17,756 bases of DNA, taken from positions 1 to 17,756 of the forward strand of contig CAVVYM010000005.1 in assembly GCA_963752505.1 (NCBI GenBank). The letters are read 5' to 3'. The notes beneath the pieces are model-generated. The model was not told where the DNA came from. It did not search any database and saw only the letters and a program-made list of their open reading frames with translations. This DNA is from JACJWR01 sp963752505 (lineage in GTDB: Bacteria; Actinomycetota; Actinomycetes; S36-B12; UBA10799). The stretch's first letter is position 1. Every line of letters begins with the position of its first letter. The position numbers were made by a program, and so were the translations under genes. This document shows, in pieces, positions 1-9,076 of this stretch.

Positions 1-1150
1 CGCCGGTGATGGCCCGCGGATTCGGTCTGCCCGAGGTGATCGCCGCGCTGGCGCCCGAGCTCGTGCGCCTCGGCGTCGGGTGCGAAGTGGCGTGCTTGAG
101 TTCCGACGGCCTGTTCGACCAGCTGCCGGTGCACGAGGTGGAGCCGACCGCTGAGGCGGTGCTGGCGTTGGCGGCCGACATCGGCGCCGCGTGGTGGTGG
201 CCCACGGCAGCCCGTTCTTCGAATTGCTGCCCGCGATGCGCGGCAAGGTGCGCACGGTGGCCTACGAGCATGGGGAGCCACCGGCGGTGCTGTTCGACGA
301 TGCCGACGAGCGCGCCAAACGGGAGCGCTACAAGTCCGATCACGTCTACGCCAACGTCGACGACGTGGTGGCCATCAGCGAGTTCATCCGCGAGGAGATC
401 GGCTGGCCCGACGCCACGGTGATCCCCAACGGCGTGGACCACATCACCGATCTGGGCACCAAGGAGTGGCTGCCGCCACGAGCGCCTGATGCGCCGCTGC
501 GCGTCGGACTGTTGATGCGTCTCGGCGAGGGCGAGGCTCGCTACAAGGGCAACGACATGCTCGAGTACCTGCGTCGGCTCGCCGGGGAGCGCCACGGTTT
601 GGTGAACGCTCGCTGGGAGGTGATGGGTCGCGGGTCGGATACCGACACCGCGCGGGTGGCCGCCGCTGGATTCCGTTGCCACCTCAACGCCTCCAACGCC
701 GAACGCGAGGAGTACCTGCGCGGCCTCGACGTATTCGTCACGTTGAGCAAGTGGGAGGGCTGCAACCTGCCGCTGGTGGAGGCGCAGGCGCTGGGAACTG
801 CCTCGTTGGCCCTCGACACCGGCGCCCACCCGGAGTTCGCCCCGTTGTGTTTCGCCTCGCTCGACCTCATGGCCGCACAATTGCGCGCCTACGCCGACGA
901 TCCGCTGTTGCTGCGCACCCACGGCGACCTCTGCTACCGCTACGTGCGCGGCCAGATGTCGTCGCCCGATTCGGCCGCCGCGCTGGTGCGACTGCTCGGT
1001 GCGGATCCGACGACGCGTCGGCGCACGTGGCGTCGCCGCGGATCGAACGGTGCGATGCGCCGGAGACTCACCAACGCCCGCGAGCTCTACGAGGCTCAGG
1101 GTGCCGGTGCGGTGGCGCGCGTCGCACTGGGCAAGGTGCGTCCCAAGTAG
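1..1150 (+). CDS. Family-4 glycosyltransferase, 5'-truncated by the window edge, with an apparent 1-base frameshift
   Basis: This is likely a cytoplasmic GT-B glycosyltransferase that adds a sugar from a nucleotide donor to a growing surface glycan. The first 60 or so codons read in the frame of the ATG at 9 (MARGFGLPEVIAALAPEL), then the similarity continues in the frame that starts at 191 (VVVAHGSPFFELLP). One base is missing near 187-191; a GAC codon before the GTG run would restore the frame. The C-terminal half carries the GT4 features: a VIPNGVD loop near 420-440 and an E-x7-E motif, KWEGCNLPLVEAQ, near 748-786. The gene stops at TAG 1148-1150, and 116 bases then separate it from the ABC ATPase gene. 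The family is clear. The sugar and acceptor cannot be read from the sequence. The upstream N-terminus lies outside the window. Confidence 0.8.
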
Positions 1151-1202
1151 GTCAAGACGCCATGCCGCCGAGCGTCGCCCACAGGCAGGCACCCCGCGGC
1201 AC

Positions 1203-1208
1203 TAGACT
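1203..1208 (+). promoter_or_regulatory. Possible -10 element ahead of the export ATPase gene
   Basis: The 116-base gap at 1151-1266 is the only real gap in the + strand cluster. It contains TAGACT, which fits the TAnnnT form of an actinobacterial -10 box, about 58 bases ahead of the ATG at 1267. No good -35 hexamer is seen at 17-19 bases upstream. This could be an internal promoter for the downstream genes, but the support is weak. Confidence 0.2.
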
Positions 1209-1266
1209 CCTGCCAAAGTCAGGTGTCGCGTTGACCTGGCGCACAGAAATTTCCGACGGAGGCTTG

Positions 1267-2625
1267 ATGAGCGAGATCGCCATTCGGGCGCAGGAACTAT
1301 CGAAGATGTTCCGGCTCGCACCTGAGCGCCGCACGTCGCTGAAAGAGCGGGTGGTGCGCGGCCGGGGCAACAAGGGCCAGGAGTTCTGGGCGCTCAAGGA
1401 CGCCTCCTTCGACGTCCCCAAGGGCTCGATGTTCGGCATCGTCGGCCACAACGGCTCGGGAAAGTCCACTGCGCTCAAGGTGATCGCCGGCATCTATCGC
1501 CCGACCGCCGGCCGGGTGGTGGTCGACGGCAAACTTTCAGCGTTGCTCGAACTGGGCGCCGGCTTCCACGGCGAGCTCACCGGCCGCGAGAACATCGTGT
1601 TGAATGCGTCGATCCTCGGGTTGAGCAGCAAGCAGATCGACGCCGCGATGGACGACATCATCGACTTCGCCGACCTCGGCCAGTTCATCGATTCGCCGGT
1701 CAAGACCTACTCCTCGGGTATGTACGTGCGCCTCGGCTTCGCCGTCGCGGTGAAGGTCGATCCGGAGATCCTGGTGATCGACGAGGTCATCGCGGTGGGC
1801 GACGAGGACTTCCAGCGCAAGTGCTTCGACTACATCGCCATGCTCCGCCGCCGCGGATCCACCATCGTCATCGTCACGCACTCGATGGGATTGGTCACCG
1901 ATCGCTGCGACATCGCCATGTGGCTCGACCACGGTGAGGTGCAGGAACTCGGCCCATCCCGTCAGGTGGTGGACGCCTACATGCGCAAGGTGAACGCCGC
2001 CGAAGCTCAGCGCAATGCGGGCGCGCCGGTGGAGGAATCGACGGTGCCGCCCCGGCGCGGCAGCGGCGAAATGCGCGTGACCGCGCTCGAGCTGCTCGAC
2101 GAATCGGGCACGCCGGTGAATTTCCTGATCTCAGGCAAGCCGGGCGTGATCCGGATGCACTATTACTCCACCGAGGCGATGGAAGACGTGATCTTCGGCC
2201 TTGGATTCTTCAACGAACTCGGTGCGAACGTGTCCGGGCCCAACTCGGGCCGGCAGGGGTCACGCACCATGACACCCGGCGTGGGTCACATCGACTTCGC
2301 CATGCCCGAGGTGCTGCTGGCCGCGGGCTCCTACACGGTGTCCACCGCCATCGTCTCCTACGGCGACTTCGTCGATTTCATCGATCGCGGGTTCGAGATG
2401 CGCGTGCGCACCGGATCCTCCGACGAGCCCGGCATGATGCTCTTCCCGGGCACCTGGACCGAGCCCTTCACCGTGCCCGGCGGCTCGCCGGCCACCGACG
2501 GTGCGCTCACGATTCCGGCACCGGATCAGATCGGCAGGGACTTCACAGCGGCCTTGCCGAAGGCGCCCAGAGGGGGCGCGGTGGGCCAGAACCTCGGCCT
2601 CGGCCTCGGCGGAGGTGCGGCATGA
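1267..2625 (+). CDS. wzt: Wzt-type ABC transporter ATPase for polysaccharide export
   Basis: This is the ATPase of an ABC transporter that moves a lipid-linked polysaccharide across the membrane. The 452-residue protein has a nucleotide-binding domain at about 1-245: Walker A GHNGSGKST (60-68), the segment ELGAGFHGELTGREN (95-109) typical of Wzt/TagH/RfbE proteins, signature YSSGM (148-152), Walker B ILVIDEV (168-174) and H-loop TH (204-205). A second domain, about 285-430, matches the beta-sandwich Wzt C-terminal domain that recognises the chain end in O-antigen exporters. The ATG at 1267 is chosen because GACGGAGG lies 5-12 bases upstream. The stop overlaps the next start (ATGA at 2622). 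The permease partner is not in the window and is probably upstream. The gene symbol reflects family membership only. Confidence 0.9.
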   Translation: MSEIAIRAQELSKMFRLAPERRTSLKERVVRGRGNKGQEFWALKDASFDVPKGSMFGIVGHNGSGKSTALKVIAGIYRPTAGRVVVDGKLSALLELGAGFHGELTGRENIVLNASILGLSSKQIDAAMDDIIDFADLGQFIDSPVKTYSSGMYVRLGFAVAVKVDPEILVIDEVIAVGDEDFQRKCFDYIAMLRRRGSTIVIVTHSMGLVTDRCDIAMWLDHGEVQELGPSRQVVDAYMRKVNAAEAQRNAGAPVEESTVPPRRGSGEMRVTALELLDESGTPVNFLISGKPGVIRMHYYSTEAMEDVIFGLGFFNELGANVSGPNSGRQGSRTMTPGVGHIDFAMPEVLLAAGSYTVSTAIVSYGDFVDFIDRGFEMRVRTGSSDEPGMMLFPGTWTEPFTVPGGSPATDGALTIPAPDQIGRDFTAALPKAPRGGAVGQNLGLGLGGGAA

Positions 2626-3949
2626 CTTCCGGGGAGAAGTCGGCCGACGCCGTTCCGCCGAATCTCGCGGCTCGGGGCCAAGAAGTGGAACGGATGATCG
2701 GTGCCATGACGCCGCCGAGCCCGACGGTGATCTCGGTGCTCACGCTGCTCGTGGCCGGCCAGGCCGCCCAGGCGGTGGCCCTGGTCAACAACGCCGACGA
2801 GCCCTGGGACGACGCGCTGCGCTCCAGGCTGGCTGCCGCGCTGGAATCCGGCGAATCGCCGAGCCGCATCGCGGAACGCCTCGGCGACGAGTTGCGCACC
2901 CTCGGCCCGGAACTCAACCCCAACGTCATCGAGTGCTACCGGGCCGCCTTCTACCTGGGCCGGGACTGGGAGGAGTACGCGCATAATCCGCTGTACGCCC
3001 GGTTCACCGCGAACAAGGCGTGGCAGCCGTTCGACAAGTGGATCCACTACCTCGACGTCTACGCCAAGACCCTGGCGCCCTACGTCGGCAAGCCCGTGAA
3101 GGTGCTTGAGATCGGTGTGTTCCACGGCGGCGGGCTGGATCAGCTGCGCTACCTGCTCGGCCCGGACGCGGAACTGATCGGCGTCGACATCGGCGCCGAG
3201 TCGGCCGCGGTGTGCGCCGACCGATTCGAGGTGCTGATCGGCGACCAGACGGATCCGGAGTTCCTCGCGCGGCTGGTGGCCGAGCACGGACCTTCGACGT
3301 GATTATCGACGATGGCGGACACTCGATGCGCCAGCAGATCACCGCCATCGAGCACCTGTTCGGCGCGCTGCGCGACGGCGGCGTCTATCTCGTCGAGGAC
3401 ACCCACACCAGCTACTGGGAGCCCTACCAGGATCATCCGGAGTCGTTCATGGAGTGGGCCAAGGAACGCATCGACGACCTCAACGCCTACCACCACTCGC
3501 GTGAGCCCGAATTGGGCCTCTGGACCCGGAGGGTCACCGGCATCCACGTCTACGACTCGATCGTGGTGCTCGACGCCGGGCGCCACCTGCCCCCGTTCTG
3601 CGAGGTGGTCGGCACCGGCTCGTTCGTGGCCGCCGATCGGATCAGCGAATCGATGCTGCTCGCCTACCGCGGGGCGCTGGCGGGTGCCGAGTCGGAGACT
3701 GAGTTGTTCCGCACCGACCGCCGCCTCGTCGACGAGGACCGGAGCCGGATCGCGGCAGCCGCCGAGGCCCAGCGTGCCGAATACGAGGCCCGAATCGTCC
3801 AACTGCAAGCCGAACGCGATGCCGCCCGTGCCGATGCTGAGCAGGCGAGGGCGACCCTGACCGATGTGGCCGAGAGTGTGTCCTGGCGCGTGACCAAGCC
3901 GCTGCGTCGGATGAAACCCGGCGCCGGCGACGAGGGGGAGGGCACGTGA
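2622..3949 (+). CDS. SAM-dependent sugar O-methyltransferase (MycE/CmcI-like) with coiled-coil tail, frameshifted at about 3292
   Basis: This likely methylates a sugar hydroxyl on the glycan or a precursor. Residues 161-170 (VLEIGVFHGG) form the SAM-binding glycine motif, followed by acidic GVDIG (187-191). After the frameshift come FDVIIDDGGH and YLVEDTHTSYW, as in MycE and CmcI-type metal-dependent O-methyltransferases, where these aspartates lie at the metal site. The frame starting at 2622 ends at TGA 3300-3302, but the conserved sequence continues in the frame of TTC 3293. One T appears lost from a TTT run at 3293-3294. Reconstituted length is about 442 residues, of which about the last 75 are an Ala/Glu/Arg-rich coiled coil ending in SVSWRVTKPLRRM. 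The start overlaps the stop of the ATPase gene (ATGA) and has GGAGG upstream. It may be intact in the cell. Confidence 0.8.
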
Positions 3950-4911
3950 GCGCGTCGACCCTGCTGCCCGCGGCGGACGCGCCGATCTACGTGGCCGGGC
4001 ACAACGGGCTGGTGGGTTCGGCGGTATGGCGTCGGCTGCAGGCCGACGGCTTCTCCAACCTGGTCGGATTCCGCTCCTCCGAGGTCGACCTCACGGATCG
4101 GGATGCCACCCGCGACGCGCTGGCCACCGTGCGTCCGGCGGTGGTGGTCGACGCTGCGGCCCGGGTCGGCGGCATCCTGGCCAACTCGACGCAGCCGGTC
4201 GACTTCCTGGAAGACAACCTTCGGATCCAGACCAACCTGTTTGCCGCGGCCCACGAGGCGGGCGTGCAGCGGCTGCTGTTCCTGGGGTCGTCATGTATCT
4301 ACCCGAAGTTCGCAGCGCAGCCGATCCACGAATCCTCCCTGCTCACCGGTGCGCTGGAGCCCACCAACCAGGCCTACGCCATCGCCAAGATCGCCGGGAT
4401 CATCGGCGTGCAGTCGTACCGGGAACAGTATGGGCGGCAGTGGATCTCGGCCATGCCCACCAACCTGTATGGCCCGGGCGACAACTTCGATCTGCGCACC
4501 TCGCACGTGCTGCCGGCCATGATCCGGAAGTTCCACGAGGCGACGCTGTCCGGTGATTCGGTGACGTTGTGGGGCACCGGCACCCCGCGGCGCGAATTCC
4601 TGCACACCGACGACGTGGCCTCCGCCGTGGTCCACTTGCTGGCGCACTATGACGAGCCCGAGACCATCAATGTGGGCACCGGCTCCGACGTGACGATCGC
4701 CGAACTCGCCGCCACCATCGCCGACGTGGTGGGCTTCCAAGGTGAGGTGGTGTGGGACACCAGCAAGCCCGACGGCACCCCACGCAAGTTGCTCGACGTG
4801 TCGCGCCTGTTGGCGCTGGGGTGGGAACCACAGGTGGGTCTGCGCGAGGGGATCGCGAGCACGTACCAGTGGTACCTCGACCAGGGGGACGGCCGGGCAG
4901 GCCAGCGGTGA
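3946..4911 (+). CDS. fcl: GDP-L-fucose synthase (GDP-4-keto-6-deoxymannose 3,5-epimerase-4-reductase)
   Basis: This enzyme converts GDP-4-keto-6-deoxy-D-mannose to GDP-L-fucose with NADPH, supplying fucose to the glycosyltransferases in this cluster. It is a short-chain dehydrogenase-type NAD(P)-dependent epimerase. The 321-residue length is normal for the family. Visible motifs are the Rossmann loop GHNGLVGS (18-25), the SSCIYP segment (115-120, which includes a conserved active-site Cys), the catalytic YxxxK as YAIAK (144-148), PTNLYGPGDNFD (171-182) and GTGTPRREFLH (210-220). The GTG at 3946 overlaps the methyltransferase stop (GTGA), and GGGGGAG sits just upstream. The usual partner that makes its substrate, GDP-mannose 4,6-dehydratase, is not in the window. 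Assignment is firm on motifs; the product sugar is inferred from the family. Confidence 0.93.
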   Translation: MSASTLLPAADAPIYVAGHNGLVGSAVWRRLQADGFSNLVGFRSSEVDLTDRDATRDALATVRPAVVVDAAARVGGILANSTQPVDFLEDNLRIQTNLFAAAHEAGVQRLLFLGSSCIYPKFAAQPIHESSLLTGALEPTNQAYAIAKIAGIIGVQSYREQYGRQWISAMPTNLYGPGDNFDLRTSHVLPAMIRKFHEATLSGDSVTLWGTGTPRREFLHTDDVASAVVHLLAHYDEPETINVGTGSDVTIAELAATIADVVGFQGEVVWDTSKPDGTPRKLLDVSRLLALGWEPQVGLREGIASTYQWYLDQGDGRAGQR

Positions 4912-5717
4912 ACGCCATGGTGCTGCGCGAACTGCCGCGCCGCACGGTCGGTCCGGTTCCGTTCCGGGTGGCGCCGCTTCCGCAGGCCGTGGCGGCCGTG
5001 GTGCAGGCCGCGCACGTGGTGGGTGAGCAGCAGTCCGGCGTTCCGGTGCACTTCGCCAACGCCTACACCGTGGCGCTGGCCGACGACGACCCCGGCTACG
5101 CCGCCCTCTTCTCGGGCGACGACACGGCGGTGTTCACCGACGGGATGCCAGTGGCCTGGGCGGGGCGCCGGTTCTACCCGGAATACGCCGACGAATGGCA
5201 GCGCGTCTACGGCCCCGACGTGATGGCGGGCGTGTTCGAAGCGTCCGACGCGAACGGTCCGCGCCACTACCTGCTCGGCGGATCACCGGAGGTGCTCGAG
5301 CAGCTGCAGGCCGCCATCGCCGCGCGCTGGCCGAACGCCCAGGTGGTGGGCGCCGAATCACCGCCGTATCGCCCGCTCACCGACGACGAGCGGCGCTCGC
5401 AGGATCGGCGCATCCGCAACTCAGGTGCCCAGATCGTGTGGGTCGGTCTGGGCACGCCGAAGCAGGACTGGGAGGTGGCCCGGATCGCGGCCGCCGTGCC
5501 GGTGGTGGCCATGGCGGTGGGTGCCGCGTTCGACTTCCTTGCCGGCGCCAAGTCGCAGGCGCCGCGCTGGGTGCAGCGATCGGGCCTGGAGTGGGCCTAT
5601 CGACTGGGCACCGAGCCGCGCCGGTTGGGTCGGCGCTACCTCTGGGGCAATCCCCGATTCGTCATCAGCGCCTGGCGCTCCAGGCCGGTGAAGCGGCCCC
5701 CCGGAGCGGCGCCATGA
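4908..5717 (+). CDS. WecG/TagA/CpsF family glycosyltransferase
   Basis: Members of this family (GT26) transfer N-acetylmannosamine, its uronic acid or a related sugar to an undecaprenyl-diphosphate-linked primer at the inner membrane. They usually act early in chain assembly. The 269-residue protein shows HFANAYTVALA (49-59), the conserved FTDGMP (76-81) with the proposed catalytic Asp, RVYGPDVM (100-107, usually R-x-x-G-x-D), WVGLGTPKQDWE (179-190) and the C-terminal hallmark FDFLAGAKSQAPRW (209-222) then GLEWAYRL and EPRRLGRRY. The GTG at 4908 is preferred because it makes a GTGA overlap with the fcl stop, as at other junctions here; the ATG at 4917 is the alternative. Family is certain, but the donor sugar is not known. 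Confidence 0.9.
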   Translation: MNAMVLRELPRRTVGPVPFRVAPLPQAVAAVVQAAHVVGEQQSGVPVHFANAYTVALADDDPGYAALFSGDDTAVFTDGMPVAWAGRRFYPEYADEWQRVYGPDVMAGVFEASDANGPRHYLLGGSPEVLEQLQAAIAARWPNAQVVGAESPPYRPLTDDERRSQDRRIRNSGAQIVWVGLGTPKQDWEVARIAAAVPVVAMAVGAAFDFLAGAKSQAPRWVQRSGLEWAYRLGTEPRRLGRRYLWGNPRFVISAWRSRPVKRPPGAAP

Positions 5718-6556
5718 TGCCCCCGCGGCGGTTCTTGCCGAAGGTGCTCGACGTCGCCGCGCCGCCGCAGTTCGAGTTCGGCGAGGAGCTACCCGCCGGC
5801 ATCACCGCCGAGCGGGTGGCCATCATGGCCCACTTCACCACCAACCCGGTGCTCAACCGGTCGGTTCGCACGCTGTCGCACGCGCTGATGGACGAGGGCT
5901 ACCGGGTCATCATCATGAGCTCCTCGGAGGTGGCCGAGCCACTGCGGTGGCCGGCTGGGGAGCCTGCGCCCACCGCCGGATTCTCGGTGTACCGCCGGCC
6001 CAACATCGGCTACGACTTCGGATCCTGGGCCGCCGCGCTGGCCGCCTTCGGTCGGTTGGCGGCGGCCCCGCGGGTGCTGCTGGTCAACGACAGTCTGGTG
6101 GGCCCGTTCCGCCCCATCGCCCCGATCATGGCTCGCTTCGACGCCGCCGACTGCGACATCTGGGGACTCATGGATTCCACCCACATTGCGCACCACGTTC
6201 AGAGCTACTGGGTGGGTTACCGTGGGGGAGTGTTGGCCGAGCCTGCGTTGCGCGAATTCTGGCAGGGGATTCGGGTCGAGCGATCCAAGACGCACATCAT
6301 CAACCGCTACGAGGTGGGTGCCATGCGTTACTGGCGCCGCAACGGCTATTCGGTCGAGGTCGGCTTCCCATTCGGATTGGTGGTCAACGAGGGCTTCAAC
6401 CCGGCCTCCTTCGGGTGGCGTCGGCTGCTGGAATTCGGCTTCCCCTTTGTCAAACGCGAGCTCGCCACCAACCCGCCGCCAGAGATTCGCGACGGCGGTC
6501 AGGTGGCCGAGGTGATCTCATCAAAGTTCGGTGAAGACGTGAGTGAGTGGCTGTGA
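5714..6556 (+). CDS. Rhamnan synthesis protein F (RgpF)-like protein
   Basis: RgpF-family proteins act in assembly of rhamnose-rich cell-wall polysaccharides and are treated as glycosyltransferases. The 280-residue protein has the expected sequence blocks: AHFTTNPVLNRSVRTL (39-54), RRPNIGYDFGSW (94-105), LLVNDSLVGPF (122-132), IWGLMDS (149-155) and HVQSYW (161-166). It is a stand-alone domain, shorter than the streptococcal RgpF proteins of about 580 residues. The ATG at 5714 overlaps the previous stop (ATGA); an ATG at 5717 is also in frame. The 3' end overlaps the next glycosyltransferase gene. The family call rests on the GYDFGSW and NDS blocks. Whether rhamnose is really the sugar cannot be told, because no dTDP-rhamnose genes are present. 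Confidence 0.82.
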   Translation: MMPPRRFLPKVLDVAAPPQFEFGEELPAGITAERVAIMAHFTTNPVLNRSVRTLSHALMDEGYRVIIMSSSEVAEPLRWPAGEPAPTAGFSVYRRPNIGYDFGSWAAALAAFGRLAAAPRVLLVNDSLVGPFRPIAPIMARFDAADCDIWGLMDSTHIAHHVQSYWVGYRGGVLAEPALREFWQGIRVERSKTHIINRYEVGAMRYWRRNGYSVEVGFPFGLVVNEGFNPASFGWRRLLEFGFPFVKRELATNPPPEIRDGGQVAEVISSKFGEDVSEWL

Positions 6557-7827
6557 GTCGACTCGAGATGCTGCGCCCCGGCAACGCCAGGTGGGCAGCC
6601 GAGAAGAGTGTGGAGGCCTGGCGCGACGGCGGCGTGCGCGGGCTTGTGATCAAGGCCGTCGACTTCATGGAGAAGCGTCGGGTGCGGGCCGAGGCCACGC
6701 CGCCGCTGCCGATCAGCCCCGGCGTCTACCGCGGTGCGGTGGTGATGTTGGCCGACGTCGAACCGCCGCAGTGCTGGCACTACCGAGTGCAGCAGAAGCG
6801 GGAGGCGTTCGCGGCCAAGGGGATCCCATTCGCGGTGGTGCGTCCCACGTCCAGCGCGGAGGTGCTCTCGGCGTTGCAGTTGGCCAGCCTGTTGATCATC
6901 TACCGGCAGCCGATGTCGATGCTGCTGCGTGAGGTGATCATCGAGGCGCGACGGCTGCGTATCCCGGTGGTCTACGAGGCCGACGACATCGTCTACCGGC
7001 AGGATCTGGTGGGGTCGAATCCGAATCTGGCCACGTTGCCCGACGACCTGCGCAAAGCGGTGATCGCCGGTGCCGCGGACTATGCCGAGGGCCTCGCGGT
7101 GTGCGACGGCGTGATCTCGTCCACCGCCCCGCTCGCCGACGATATGGCCGGTCACCTGGCTGGTGGCGCGCGAGTCGGCGTCGCGGTGATCGAGAACGGC
7201 ATCGATGCGTCGATGTGGTCGATCTCCCGCGGCATCGACCACGACCTCGCCTCCGGCAAGATCCCGCGGGGCAAGGACGGCCGGGTGGTGATCGGCTACG
7301 GTTCCGGATCTCGGGCGCACGATGCTGACCTCGCGCTGGCCGCCCCGGCGCTCGCGCGCATCCTGGCCGAGCACACGAACGTGAGCCTGCGGCTGTTCGG
7401 CCCGGTGGCGCCGCCGCCGGCGTTGGCCCAATTCGTCGATCGAATCGAGCGGGTGCCGATCCTGCCGCAGGGTGAATACCTGTGGGAGTTCGCCCACGCG
7501 GATATCGCCCTCGCCCCGCTGCTCGACATTCCGTTCAACCACTTCAAGAGCCAGGTGAAGTACGCCGAGGCCGGCCTGGTGCGGTTGCCGCTGGTGGCCT
7601 CGCCGACGGTGTACGGCAACTACATCGACGACGGCCGGACCGGCTTCATCGCCGACGGTACGTCGGGCTGGTACGAGGTGCTCACCCGGCTGGTCGCGGA
7701 CGCGGACCTGCGGGCGCGGGTGGGCCAGGCGGCCAGGGAGGATGTCGCACGATGGGACGTCGCCGGGCCGATCGCGGATCAGGCCGAGGCGATGCTGGCG
7801 ACATTCGGTGTGAAGGTGGCGAACTGA
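6553..7827 (+). CDS. Glycosyltransferase, GT4-like
   Basis: This is a putative GT-B glycosyltransferase of about 424 residues acting on the same glycan. Its middle has the donor-domain entry block VVIGYGSGSRAHDADLAL (near 7287-7340), found in GT4-like enzymes of polysaccharide clusters. It is followed by LRLFGPV, the ADIALAPLLDIPFNHFKSQVKYAEAGLVRLPLVAS segment near 7499-7602 and a DGRTGFIA turn. The earlier YEADDIVY (near 6976-6999) is also typical of this group. The GTG at 6553 is preferred because it gives the GTGA overlap used by its neighbours; GTG 6547 and ATG 6568 are in frame. A clear E-x7-E motif is not seen; KSQVKYAEAG occupies its place. Sugar specificity is unknown. Confidence 0.85.
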   Translation: MSRLEMLRPGNARWAAEKSVEAWRDGGVRGLVIKAVDFMEKRRVRAEATPPLPISPGVYRGAVVMLADVEPPQCWHYRVQQKREAFAAKGIPFAVVRPTSSAEVLSALQLASLLIIYRQPMSMLLREVIIEARRLRIPVVYEADDIVYRQDLVGSNPNLATLPDDLRKAVIAGAADYAEGLAVCDGVISSTAPLADDMAGHLAGGARVGVAVIENGIDASMWSISRGIDHDLASGKIPRGKDGRVVIGYGSGSRAHDADLALAAPALARILAEHTNVSLRLFGPVAPPPALAQFVDRIERVPILPQGEYLWEFAHADIALAPLLDIPFNHFKSQVKYAEAGLVRLPLVASPTVYGNYIDDGRTGFIADGTSGWYEVLTRLVADADLRARVGQAAREDVARWDVAGPIADQAEAMLATFGVKVAN

Positions 7828-7828
7828 C

Positions 7829-9076
7829 GTGCGGGTGATGATCGTCAACGTGCACTTCGCGCCGGAGTCGTTCGGCGGGGCCACGCTGGTGGCCGAAGAG
7901 ACGGCGGTGCGTCTGATGGGTCTGGGCCACGAGGTGCTGGCAGTGGCCGCGTCCAGCGAGGAGTGGCTCGACCACGGTCACCTGCGCCGCTACGAGGCGC
8001 TCGGTGTTCCGGTGTTCGCGATTCGCCGCAGCGACGAGGAGACGCTGGAGCGCGACTACGACGACCCGGTGGTCACCAAGCGATTCGGCGAGATCCTGTT
8101 GGCCACCAAGCCTGACGTCGTGCACTTCCATGCCATGCAGATGCTGGGCGTGGGGTGTGTGGAGGAGGCGCAGCGCCTCGGCTTCCGCACCGTGGTGACG
8201 CTGCACGATGCCTGGTGGTTGTGCGAACGGCAATTCATGGTGCGTGGCGACGGCAGCTACTGCGGCCAGTCGTGGATCAACCCCGACGTGTGCGCCACCT
8301 GCGTGCCCTCGCCGAGCGCGCATGTGGAACGGCAGTGGCGGTCGACCCGGATTCTGCGTGCATGTGACCGGGTGCTCGTCCCCAGTGAGTTCTGGCGCGG
8401 GCTGATGGTCGGCTCTGGGTTGCCGGCCGACACGGTATTCGTCAACGCCAACGGGGTCTCCCGCCCGGCCAAGGACTGGGTGCGTCGGGCGCATACCGGG
8501 CCGGTGCGATTCGGTTTCGTCGGCGGCATCCACCCGGTGAAGGGCCATCAGCACATCGTCGACGCGTTCAACGAGTTGCGGCGCAGCGACTACGAGTTGA
8601 AAGTCGTGGACGGGTTGATGAACCTCGGCGGCCACGGCTTCAGCTACGAGGACTGGGACGTGCCCGGCTACGTGCAGATCGTGCCCGGCTACAACCGCGA
8701 CACCCTCGACGACTTCTTCGGCTCGATCGACGTGCTGCTCTTCCCGTCGCAGTGGAAGGAGTCCTACGGCCTCACCGTGCGCGAGGCGATGCTGCACGGG
8801 GTGTGGCCGATCGCCACCGACGGCGGTGGCACCGTGGAGCACATGGTGGACGGTGTGAACGGCACCGTGATCCCGCTGGACGGCGACTTCCGGCATCTGG
8901 CGCGGGCCATCAACGACGTGCTGGACGACCCGACGGCGTACGTGCCGCGGATGGCCGAGGCTGGCGTGCGCATCGCCACCCTCGATGAACAGACCAGGGA
9001 TTTGGATCAGCACCTGCGGGCTGTGGTCCACGGCCAGGACGTGGCCGATGAGGAAGGGAGCAACCCGTGGGGTTGA
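7829..9076 (+). CDS. Family-4 glycosyltransferase with four-cysteine N-domain motif
   Basis: This is a 415-residue GT-B glycosyltransferase. The N-terminal domain begins MIVNVHFAPESFGGA (a glycine-rich acceptor loop). It contains HDAWWLC (126-132) followed by further cysteines at 145, 155 and 158 (C-x12-C-x9-C-x2-C), a pattern known in a subset of GT4 enzymes where the cysteines may bind a metal. The donor domain has GFVGGIHPVKGH (229-240) and the E-x7-E motif in KESYGLTVRE (E311 to E319). The GTG at 7829 lies one base after the previous stop, with GAAGGTGG about 10 bases upstream. The 3' end overlaps the sulfotransferase gene by 10 bases. The class is firm; the sugar is unknown. Confidence 0.9.
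   Translation: MRVMIVNVHFAPESFGGATLVAEETAVRLMGLGHEVLAVAASSEEWLDHGHLRRYEALGVPVFAIRRSDEETLERDYDDPVVTKRFGEILLATKPDVVHFHAMQMLGVGCVEEAQRLGFRTVVTLHDAWWLCERQFMVRGDGSYCGQSWINPDVCATCVPSPSAHVERQWRSTRILRACDRVLVPSEFWRGLMVGSGLPADTVFVNANGVSRPAKDWVRRAHTGPVRFGFVGGIHPVKGHQHIVDAFNELRRSDYELKVVDGLMNLGGHGFSYEDWDVPGYVQIVPGYNRDTLDDFFGSIDVLLFPSQWKESYGLTVREAMLHGVWPIATDGGGTVEHMVDGVNGTVIPLDGDFRHLARAINDVLDDPTAYVPRMAEAGVRIATLDEQTRDLDQHLRAVVHGQDVADEEGSNPWG

Noticed and set aside
676..1266. An N-terminal extension of the ABC ATPase reaching back into the first glycosyltransferase gene
   Set aside because: The extended reading is an out-of-frame copy of the glycosyltransferase. The good ribosome site and the conserved family start are at 1267.
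2526..3287. A long reading frame on the minus strand opposite the methyltransferase
   Set aside because: It is a GC-bias mirror of the real gene and has no recognisable motifs. Several similar mirrors elsewhere were left out for the same reason.
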